Positions 1-5,103 of a stretch of DNA of 9,319 nt are shown here, one piece after another. The DNA comes from an uncultured Peptococcaceae bacterium. Lineage in GTDB: Bacteria > Bacillota > Peptococcia > Peptococcales > Peptococcaceae. The stretch lies in assembly GCA_902492275.1 (NCBI GenBank), contig CABUKW010000122.1:1-9319 (forward strand). Reading direction: 5' to 3'. The notes beneath the pieces are model-generated. The model was not told the DNA's origin. It made no database searches and worked only from the letters and a program-made list of their open reading frames with translations. Position 1 is the first letter of the stretch, and every line of letters begins with the position of its first letter. Both the position numbers and the translations under genes were made by a program.

Positions 1-300
1 TTGGTGTGGTAACTTTATTCTAATGAACTCTATCGCTTTTTTCTACCTCTTTTTGGTCTCACATCTATTGTAACTCTACAATTGGTTAAAAAGTTTTTCC
101 AGTTTCAGGCTTTTATTGGCTGCCTTCGTCATTGCTTCGCTTACCCAACCATTCGCGCAGAAATCCGCGCTTCCAGCACGTTTTTTATGTTCTCGATGTT
201 TTTTATGTTTTCTATGTCTTTATTGTTTTTATGTTTTATTGTTTTGTGTTTTATTTATGTTTTTATTGATGTTTTAATATTTATATATAATATATAAGCG
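1..300. other. Gene-free AT-rich stretch with T-rich tract
   Basis: I see no convincing gene here. A 71-codon open frame on the plus strand would start with TTG at 82, has no ribosome binding site, and encodes mostly Phe/Met/Ile because it runs through a T-rich tract. From about 181 to 297 the plus strand is strongly T-biased. The 9-mer TTTTATGTT occurs exactly at 183-191, 201-209 and 227-235, with a partial copy at 254-261. Such tracts are common in intergenic DNA. Confidence 0.6.
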
Positions 301-302
301 TT

Positions 303-625
303 TGTGGAATGATGAGGAGGAACCGAAGGGTGTCAACAATTCTTTACACCTTCTGTGGAGATATCGAAATAATGCGGAAAATTAAGGTGTAAACAGCTCT
401 TGACACCCTTGTGGAATTGCGGAAGGAAAATACTTCCTGCCCGATGCCTTTGCTGTGGAAAATCCCCTTTTCTGAATAATGTAAAGGGCGGCGGCACTTC
501 TTGCTGTTGCCCCTTGATTGTCTACCAGCAAAGGCGGGTAAGGCTGTCAGCGGCGGGCGCAGTATGTGCCGTTCATCTTGACCGCCCGCTGGCTCGGCTG
601 GCTTTGCTATCACTACTATTGTGGA
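303..625 (+). repeat. Five TGTGGA hexamers on one strand
   Basis: TGTGGA occurs at 303-308, 354-359, 410-415, 454-459 and 620-625, always on the plus strand. Two of the copies lie in a longer 9-base match, TTGTGGAAT (302-310 and 409-417). Chance would give about 0.1 copies in this length. It could be an iteron-like binding array of a mobile element. DnaA boxes share the TGTGGA core, but most of these copies do not extend to a full DnaA box. Confidence 0.5.
326..410. repeat. Nested inverted repeat (11 bp + 10 bp arms)
   Basis: Two perfect inverted repeats are nested. AAGGGTGTCAA at 326-336 is complementary to TTGACACCCTT at 400-410. Inside them, TTTACACCTT at 343-352 is complementary to AAGGTGTAAA at 384-393. 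The two arms on each side are separated by equal 6-nt gaps (337-342 and 394-399). Together they make 27-nt arms around a 31-nt centre. The layout suggests a protein-bound site such as recombinase arm sites or a replication or transfer control site, or an RNA hairpin. There is no T-run next to it, so a simple terminator is unlikely. The role is not known. Confidence 0.75.
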
Positions 626-626
626 T
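411..626. other. Gene-free GC-rich stretch, mobile-element-like
   Basis: There is no supported gene between the inverted repeat and the exporter gene. The 440-610 part is clearly richer in G and C than the genes on its right. It holds a hairpin with 7-bp arms (GCGGGCG at 553-559, CGCCCGC at 583-589) around a 23-nt loop. The overall text resembles intergenic DNA that I associate from memory with Tn1549-like integrative elements of Firmicutes; I could not verify this by search. The open frames crossing it on both strands lack ribosome binding sites and look like spurious translations. Confidence 0.4.
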
Positions 627-1210
627 TTACTTTAGCATGCTATAAACACATTCCAGCAGTGTTGACGCAAGTATGATATTTATGATCCGGTAGTATTTGG
701 CGTAATATTTTTGTATCAATATTCCTAATCCAATCCATGTTATGGTTGCGACTGTTCCAATCGTTGCAATAATCATTTCAAATAATAGCAAAATGCTAAG
801 GGATGTACTGTAATCTGTAATATAGCCGGTCAACGCAGTAATACCAAACATATATATTTTCACATTTACAAATTGAAGCATAAAGCCTTTCATAAAAGAT
901 GCAGATTTGCTATCGTTTCCTATATTTGGTTTGCTTACAGCAATATGAAAGGCTAGCCATAAAATATAGGCGGCTCCGACGTATTTTAAGATTTTTAGAA
1001 CATCGGGGAGAAAGCTACTTACGCCGAAAACAAATATTGCACAAATAGCTTGGACAACATAATAGCCCGCAAATATTCCTAAAAAAGTGGATTTCCTTTT
1101 TTCCACCCATAATTTGTTATTGTATTTAGTGCAAGAATATTTCCCGGCCCCGATGTAAAAGCGTTGATGACACAGTATAAGAAAAAGCTGGTTAAAATAT
1201 AAATTGGCAT
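627..1210 (-). pseudogene. LysE/RhtB-family amino-acid exporter, frameshifted
   Basis: This is a membrane exporter of the LysE/RhtB type, a family that pumps out amino acids or related small molecules. The true start is ATG at 1210-1208, preceded by GGAGGG at a 7-nt spacing. The first 38 codons encode a hydrophobic segment and the family-like TSGPGN motif (residues 19-24). The frame then runs into TAG at 1081-1079 after 43 codons. The rest of the protein continues in the -1 frame from about 1097 down to the TAA at 627-629. The break lies in a GG-AAAAAA-GG-AAA run (1092-1105). Joined by a -1 shift the product would be 194 aa, about normal for the family, with several hydrophobic segments. A lost base (decay), a sequencing error or ribosomal slippage could each explain it; decay or error is more likely. 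The LysR gene lies directly upstream and probably controls it. The substrate is unknown. Confidence 0.8.
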
Positions 1211-1232
1211 GAATTTTCCCTCCATGCCAATC

Positions 1233-1261
1233 AATATATCATGTTTTTCTATTCATATAAA
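1233..1261 (-). promoter_or_regulatory. Possible promoter of the lysE-like gene
   Basis: On the minus strand, TTTATA (1261-1256) and TATATT (1238-1233) are separated by 17 nt. They lie 23 nt upstream of the ATG at 1210 and downstream of the LysR-box-like dyad. The -10 element fits well and the -35 element is moderate. AT-rich DNA gives such matches often. Confidence 0.35.
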
Positions 1262-1282
1262 ATTCTGTTTAGAAATGCTTAT

Positions 1283-1320
1283 CCATAGTTTAAAACTATG
1301 GAATAGGCTTTCCATAGTTT
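1283..1320. promoter_or_regulatory. LysR-box-like dyads (three CCATAGTT half-sites)
   Basis: CCATAGTT at 1283-1290 and AACTATGG at 1294-1301 form an 8-bp dyad with a 3-nt centre. It contains a T-N11-A core (T1286, A1298), the classic LysR-type operator form. A second perfect dyad, AAACTATGGAA (1293-1303) and TTCCATAGTTT (1310-1320), shares the middle half-site. The cluster overlaps the last codons and the TAG stop of the regulator gene and sits about 75-110 bp upstream of the exporter start, a plausible activator position. It has no T-run on either side, so an operator is more likely than a terminator. Confidence 0.5.
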
Positions 1321-2204
1321 TTCAAGGCGTTCACATATATTTGTCCCAATTCAGATAACTCCTGTTTCTCGTTCAAAATATATCCAATGTGCATTTCCTC
1401 ATCTTCTGCAAGCGGAACCGCAACAATTTTATCTCCCTGTAAATATCTTGGGAAAATGCCACTTGATATGGTGTAAGCGTCCATACCAATCATAAGATTA
1501 ACAATAGCACCTCTATCGCTAACCTTAATATTTTTCTCTGCCAAAACCGTACTGAACAATTCTTCTGAAAAATAGGAAGATTCATAGCTGCCTTGTATAA
1601 AGTTAAGTCGTGGATATTGTCCGAGTTCTTTTAGTGTAACGAATGGTTTTTCGGCCAAAGGATGCGTAGACCGCATAAACACATGAGGCTTGGCAGTAAA
1701 CAATTCATAAAAAACCAGTTTTGCTTCTTCTAACGCTCTGTGGATAACCGCCTCATTGTTCTTGCAAAGATAGATAATACCCAGATCGCTAAAACGGTTT
1801 TTGACATCTTCCATAATTTGATGGGTCTGTGTTTCATTCAAAATAAATTCAAAGCGTTCTTGTCCAAACTGCTCTACCATTTCAACAAATGCGTTCGTTG
1901 TAAAAGTGTAGTGCTGCGTTGAAACACCAAACCTAGTTTTAGGGGGCAGATGAGAGATGTATTTATCCTCTAACAACTCCATCTGCTGGATTACCTGTCG
2001 GGCATAGCCTACAAACTCTGTACCTTCCTTCGTTAATGCAATACCGGAGCGGCTCCGAATAAAGATGGTTATTCCGACTTCTTTTTCAATATCTTTAATG
2101 GAGTTTGAGAGACTTGGCTGTGAGATATACAGTTTTTTAGCAGCTTCTGTAATTGAACCGCTCTCGACAACCGCAATGATATATTTTAACTGTTGTGTCG
2201 TCAT
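1296..2204 (-). CDS. LysR-family transcriptional regulator
   Basis: This is a 302-residue cytoplasmic DNA-binding regulator of normal family length. Residues 1-60 hold the winged helix-turn-helix; the stretch EAAKKLYISQPSLSNSI (residues 20-36) is the typical recognition region. Residues from about 90 to 290 form the effector-binding domain. The start is ATG at 2204, preceded by a moderate AAAGGTAG ribosome site with a spacing of about 9 nt. The likely target is the exporter gene 85 nt downstream on the same strand, through the dyads that overlap the end of this gene. The common LysR arrangement is divergent, so this codirectional one is less usual. The effector is unknown and may be an amino acid or analogue. 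Low GC relative to the cluster on the right suggests acquisition by transfer. Confidence 0.9.
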   Translation of the reverse strand: MTTQQLKYIIAVVESGSITEAAKKLYISQPSLSNSIKDIEKEVGITIFIRSRSGIALTKEGTEFVGYARQVIQQMELLEDKYISHLPPKTRFGVSTQHYTFTTNAFVEMVEQFGQERFEFILNETQTHQIMEDVKNRFSDLGIIYLCKNNEAVIHRALEEAKLVFYELFTAKPHVFMRSTHPLAEKPFVTLKELGQYPRLNFIQGSYESSYFSEELFSTVLAEKNIKVSDRGAIVNLMIGMDAYTISSGIFPRYLQGDKIVAVPLAEDEEMHIGYILNEKQELSELGQIYVNALKNYGKPIP

Positions 2205-2369
2205 TTTATCACTACCTTTTACCGAACTTTTATTTTATTGTATCATAGAACCAGCATTTTTTCTATCATCATACTTCAAAACGGAATAGTACAGGGTGGC
2301 TGCCTTAGTGCTTCTTTACCATACACAAACATTTTAGCCGGACATGAAGCATGACAAAACCATCACAAA

Positions 2370-2403
2370 AATTAAGGTGTAAAACGATGTTTACACCTCA
2401 ATT
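2370..2403. repeat. Inverted repeat with 14-nt arms, possible element end
   Basis: AATTAAGGTGTAAA at 2370-2383 pairs with TTTACACCTCAATT at 2390-2403 at 13 of 14 positions, around a 6-nt loop. The left arm belongs to the 16-base sequence repeated at 378-393. There is no T-run directly after it, and a coding role is unlikely. It lies in the 279-base gene-free gap between the LysR gene and the spoIID-like gene. The rest of that gap (2205-2369 and 2404-2483) shows nothing I can name beyond the expected promoter region of the regulator. Confidence 0.7.
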
Positions 2404-2483
2404 CTTGCAAAGATAGGCTTCTGATCACTGTCGTTCCAGTTCACAGATGTAGCAATACAGATAAAGAATAACTCGAAACCAGT

Positions 2484-3452
2484 TCATGCGGACTGCCCCG
2501 CTTGCTCGATTTCAACGTCTTTGAAAAAATACTGCACAATCTCTGCGGCACTTTTTCCCTGCTCGGCCAAAGCCCGGGCGCCCCACTGGCTCATGCCCAC
2601 GCCGTGCCCGTAGCCTCTGCCTTTCACCATCAGCTGACCGTCGCGGATATCAATTTCTTCTACCAGATTGGACTTCATGGTTTCGCCGCCTAATGCCAAA
2701 CGCAGTGCTGCAGCGCCCACGGTTAAATCGTCAAATTGATATTGCATGACGCGGCCCGATTCACCTTGTTGGGCAATGGCAACCTTGCTGAAGGACTCTC
2801 GGCGTGTTCCTGTCACCTGTTCTACGGCATCGGCCAGCTCAGCCATGGAAAAATAGGTTTCCCAACTGGTATTGGGATTGTCGGGCAGGGCAGCGCCAGG
2901 GTCTTCTACGCTTTGAATGTAGGGCGTTTCTTCTTTGTCATAGGACAGTCCTTCTAAGGCTGACGCTGCGGTGCGGCCGCCGCCGTCGGCAAAAAACCAG
3001 GCTTTAATTAGTTGGCCCTGATAAGTGATAACCTGATTGGCCGTATCGTCCACAGCCTGCTTCACATTATCGTTGATTTTTTCTGCATTGTAAGCCTGAA
3101 ATTCGTTGATATCGGTGGAAGCGTCGGTACCCCGCTCCGGTACGCCGCCGTCTTCCATTTTTTCCAGCGTAAAGGTACGGGCCATCATGGCCTGTGCCGC
3201 CAGCGCTTCTACCGGCCAATTCACATCCATTTCCCCGGCTACCACACCGTATAAATATTCCCGCAGAGAAATCTCGACGGTCTCTCCTGTTTCGTGCTGA
3301 TAAAGGGTAATGGTCGTATCGTCTCTCGGCCACTGATTTCCACTGGCTTCCGGTTCGGTCCGTTTTTCCTTGCTGCAGCCTGTCAGGCTTCCTAACAGAC
3401 AAAGCAATAACAATAACACCAGCAGAATCTTTGCTTTTTGTAACGGTCTCAT
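2484..3452 (-). CDS. SpoIID/LytB-domain lipoprotein
   Basis: This is a cell-wall-active protein of the SpoIID/LytB family. SpoIID is a peptidoglycan lytic transglycosylase; LytB-type members stimulate amidases. I chose ATG at 3452 because a perfect AAAGGAGG lies 7 nt before it, giving 322 residues; an earlier ATG at 3485 has no such site. Residues 1-26 are a lipoprotein signal with lipobox LTGC (Cys26), so the protein should be anchored to a membrane outside the cytoplasm. The domain runs from about residue 47 to 315. EYLYGVVAGEM (65-75) holds the glutamate (Glu74) that aligns with the catalytic residue of SpoIID, and GHGVGMSQWGA (282-292) is the family C-terminal motif. I see no cysteine pair for the zinc site known in some homologues. 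It follows rqcP by 44 nt and is probably cotranscribed with it. A general envelope role is more likely than spore engulfment if the host does not sporulate. Confidence 0.88.
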   Translation of the reverse strand: MRPLQKAKILLVLLLLLCLLGSLTGCSKEKRTEPEASGNQWPRDDTTITLYQHETGETVEISLREYLYGVVAGEMDVNWPVEALAAQAMMARTFTLEKMEDGGVPERGTDASTDINEFQAYNAEKINDNVKQAVDDTANQVITYQGQLIKAWFFADGGGRTAASALEGLSYDKEETPYIQSVEDPGAALPDNPNTSWETYFSMAELADAVEQVTGTRRESFSKVAIAQQGESGRVMQYQFDDLTVGAAALRLALGGETMKSNLVEEIDIRDGQLMVKGRGYGHGVGMSQWGARALAEQGKSAAEIVQYFFKDVEIEQAGQSA

Positions 3453-3496
3453 AAAAAAACCTCCTTTGCAGAAAGTATTCCACAAAAGAGGATATT

Positions 3497-3754
3497 TTAA
3501 TCAATTTCCTGGCCTTCTAATAACCGATACAAATTTTTGGCGTCATCGGCCCGTACATTATCCCGCACTTCTAAAATTTCGGCCCGCACCTTTCGCTCGC
3601 CGAACCCGATTTCCAAAATATCGCCCGGTTTTACGTCAGCGCCGGCTTTGGCCACCTTGCCGTTGATTTTTACCTTGCCGCCGTCGCAGACATCTTTAGC
3701 CACGGTCCGCCGTTTGATAATACGGGACACCTTTAAATATTTATCTAACCGCAT
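3497..3754 (-). CDS. rqcP: RqcP/YabO-like S4-domain RNA-binding protein
   Basis: This is a small S4-domain protein that matches B. subtilis RqcP (YabO) closely over its first 20 residues (MRLDKYLKVSRIIKRRTVAK). RqcP binds stalled 50S subunits carrying peptidyl-tRNA and helps RqcH add C-terminal alanine tails. The ATG at 3754 gives 85 residues, the usual size, and lies 6 nt after AGGCGGTG. An in-frame GTG at 3763 has no room for a ribosome site. The S4 fold spans about residues 1-65, and Arg2 and Arg16, which I recall as important in the B. subtilis protein, are both present. It lies after hup, beyond a terminator, and before the spoIID-like gene. The mazG-hup-rqcP order is common in Firmicutes. 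Confidence 0.92.
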   Translation of the reverse strand: MRLDKYLKVSRIIKRRTVAKDVCDGGKVKINGKVAKAGADVKPGDILEIGFGERKVRAEILEVRDNVRADDAKNLYRLLEGQEID

Positions 3755-3788
3755 GGAGTTCACCGCCTTTCTTTTGTATACTGCGCTA

Positions 3789-3804
3789 CTGCAACATATT
3801 GCAG
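3789..3804 (-). other. Small hairpin upstream of rqcP
   Basis: CTGCAA (3789-3794) and TTGCAG (3799-3804) form a perfect 6-bp stem with a 4-nt loop. It lies 35 nt before the rqcP start, in its leader, just after the hup terminator. It could be an RNA processing or regulatory hairpin, or chance. Confidence 0.35.
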
Positions 3805-3816
3805 CCGGTCGGTGGA

Positions 3817-3878
3817 ATAAAAAAAGCTGCGGCAGTAAGAATTTTCATCAAATAACGCGAAACCCTTACTGCAACAGC
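3817..3878 (-). terminator. Rho-independent terminator after hup
   Basis: Read on the minus strand, GCTGTTGCAGTAAG (3878-3865) pairs with CTTACTGCCGCAGC (3839-3826), except for a 2-nt internal mismatch. The loop is 25 nt. The stem is followed directly by TTTTTTTATT (3825-3816). This is a clear intrinsic terminator that ends most hup transcripts before rqcP. The long loop may make it leaky, which would let some transcription reach rqcP and the spoIID-like gene. Confidence 0.82.
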
Positions 3879-3886
3879 CCTCATCA

Positions 3887-3902
3887 TTACCGCGACCGGT
3901 AA
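3887..3902 (-). other. Hairpin directly after the hup stop codon
   Basis: TTACCG (3887-3892) and CGGTAA (3897-3902) make a perfect 6-bp stem with a 4-nt loop that touches the TAG of hup (3905-3903). It precedes the main terminator. It may protect the 3' end of the hup message or add to termination. Confidence 0.4.
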
Positions 3903-4184
3903 CTAGTTTTTCTTTGCCACAACGTCTTTCAAACCTTTCCCAGCTTTGAAAGCAGGTACTTTGGTTTCTGGAATTACGATATCTTCCTTGGTCTGTGGAT
4001 TTTTTGCTTTGCGAGCTTTCCGTTCTCTCACTTCAAAGGTACCAAAGCCAACCAACTGCACTTTATCACCTTTCTGCAGACTTTCGGTTACGGTTGCTAA
4101 TACTGCATTTACCGCCTTTTCAGAATCTTTTTTGGTTAATCCGGCTTTTTCGGCAACGCTTGCCACTAATTCAGTTTTATTCAC
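3903..4184 (-). CDS. hup: DNA-binding protein HU
   Basis: This is the histone-like nucleoid protein HU, 93 residues. It works as a dimer that bends and wraps DNA without strong sequence preference. The start is GTG at 4184, preceded by AGGAGGG with a 7-nt spacing. The N-terminal helices (1-40) form the dimer body, GFGTF (46-50) begins the beta-arm region, and the arm carries RKARKAKNPQT (55-65) with the intercalating proline at position 63, as in classical HU. The sequence is complete and typical. It lies 132 nt after mazG, with its own strong ribosome site and a probable promoter in that gap, and it ends in a terminator. High expression is expected. Confidence 0.96.
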   Translation of the reverse strand: MNKTELVASVAEKAGLTKKDSEKAVNAVLATVTESLQKGDKVQLVGFGTFEVRERKARKAKNPQTKEDIVIPETKVPAFKAGKGLKDVVAKKN

Positions 4185-4255
4185 TGAAAATCCCTCCTAA
4201 AACTCCTTAAAATTTATTCCTTTCACACTGCGAGCAAATCTGCTACAGACATCTT

Positions 4256-4261
4256 ATCATA
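4256..4261 (-). promoter_or_regulatory. Possible -10 element for hup
   Basis: TATGAT on the minus strand (4261-4256) lies 71 nt upstream of the hup start, in the 132-nt mazG-hup gap. No good -35 hexamer stands 17 nt before it. A dedicated hup promoter in this gap is likely on general grounds, but its exact place is uncertain. Confidence 0.3.
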
Positions 4262-4316
4262 TTTTTCGCAGAAACAAAAGCCCCCAATGCAGAAAACTTT
4301 AGAAAAACAGCCATTT

Positions 4317-5102
4317 TTAAAGATTTTTTTCCTTTTCAGCCTTACAGGCTTCCCACAAGATATCTAATTCTTCTACAGTATACTGGGCAAATTCCTTTTT
4401 GTCTAGCATTATTTTTGCTTCCATGGCGCGAAATCTGTCGACAAACTTCTGCACAGAACGGTTCAGCGCCTGCTCCGGGTCTACTTTGGCAAAGCGAGCC
4501 AAATTCACTGCCGAAAACAGCAAATCGCCAATTTCTTCCTCCACATCGCCGTCACCGGCCAAAGCAGCGTCGATTTCTGCCAGTTCTTCACCGATTTTAG
4601 CCTTAGGCCCTTCTATGCTGTCCCAGTCAAAGCCGACTCGATGGGCTTTCTGCTGCACCTTTTCCGCTTTCATCAGCGCTGGCAGCGTGGGCGGCAGCTT
4701 GCTCATAATGCTCTGCGCTTCGGGCTGTCCGGCCTTTTCCTGCTTTTTAATCTCTTCCCAGTTGGTCAGCACCGTTTCCGCATCATCGGCCTTTACATCA
4801 GCAAAAATATGGGGATGGCGGCGAATCATCTTCGCTGTGATAGCCTCCACCACATCCTGCAAATTAAAAGCGCCCTCCTGTTCAGCCAATTTGGCATGAA
4901 ATACCACCTGCAGCAGCACATCGCCCAATTCTTCCTTGAGATGGTCCATGTCGTGACTGTCGATAGCTTCAATAACCTCATGGGCTTCCTCCAGCAGATT
5001 TTTCCGCAAAGATTCATGAGTCTGCGCCTTATCCCACGGACAGCCATGTTCTCCTAACAGTGTATTCATCACGTCGGTTAAAGGTTTCACTGTATCGTCC
5101 AT
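4317..5102 (-). CDS. mazG: MazG nucleoside triphosphate pyrophosphohydrolase
   Basis: This enzyme hydrolyses (d)NTPs, including aberrant ones, to NMP and pyrophosphate in the cytoplasm. It has 261 residues and two MazG domains, as in E. coli MazG. The first domain shows CPWDKAQTHESL (21-32), EEAHE (38-42) and EELGD (57-61). The second shows EELAE (172-176) and EEIGD (189-193). These E/D sets bind the metals. The HP-IF segment (97-100) and the LPALMKAEKVQ linker (140-150) are also typical. It lacks the N-terminal methylase-like domain found in B. subtilis YabN. The ATG at 5102 is one base after the TAA of the flippase gene, and its ribosome site (GGGAG) lies inside the end of that gene. The two are therefore cotranscribed and probably translationally coupled. 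Confidence 0.95.
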   Translation of the reverse strand: MDDTVKPLTDVMNTLLGEHGCPWDKAQTHESLRKNLLEEAHEVIEAIDSHDMDHLKEELGDVLLQVVFHAKLAEQEGAFNLQDVVEAITAKMIRRHPHIFADVKADDAETVLTNWEEIKKQEKAGQPEAQSIMSKLPPTLPALMKAEKVQQKAHRVGFDWDSIEGPKAKIGEELAEIDAALAGDGDVEEEIGDLLFSAVNLARFAKVDPEQALNRSVQKFVDRFRAMEAKIMLDKKEFAQYTVEELDILWEACKAEKEKNL

Positions 5103-5103
5103 T

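Larger units (their letters stand above)
326..2403. mobile_element. Candidate small island or element remnant (LysR + LysE cargo)
   Basis: This interval is bounded by related repeats. The 16-base AAAATTAAGGTGTAAA occurs at 378-393 on the left and at 2368-2383 on the right, and each copy sits inside an inverted repeat built on TTTACACC/GGTGTAAA. The two genes inside are AT-rich by eye (about 32-35% GC in two sampled lines), while the core cluster to the right has many lines near 50-60%. No transposase, integrase or relaxase gene lies inside, so it would be a non-autonomous element, a deletion remnant, or cargo at the edge of a larger element that extends left of the window. No clear target-site duplication was found. 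Confidence 0.35.

Noticed and set aside
82..297. 71-codon plus-strand frame encoding a Phe/Met-rich hydrophobic peptide
   Set aside because: It starts with TTG without a ribosome site, and its hydrophobic half simply reflects the T-rich tract.
344..645. Open frames on both strands across the GC-rich stretch (81 and 89 codons)
   Set aside because: Neither has a ribosome site or recognisable motif; both cross inverted repeats and hairpins that look non-coding.
2455..2484. Possible terminator after the spoIID-like gene
   Set aside because: Only a 4-bp AACT/AGTT stem with a weak T-rich tail was found, too little to call.
3067..3504. 145-codon minus-strand frame overlapping the spoIID-like gene
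   Set aside because: It is a shadow of the real gene in another frame, which has a perfect ribosome site, a signal peptide and family motifs.
4262..4317. Possible terminator after mazG
   Set aside because: The A/T-rich text after the stop is mirror-like (AGAAAAC..GAAAAAC) and not complementary, so it does not form a stem.
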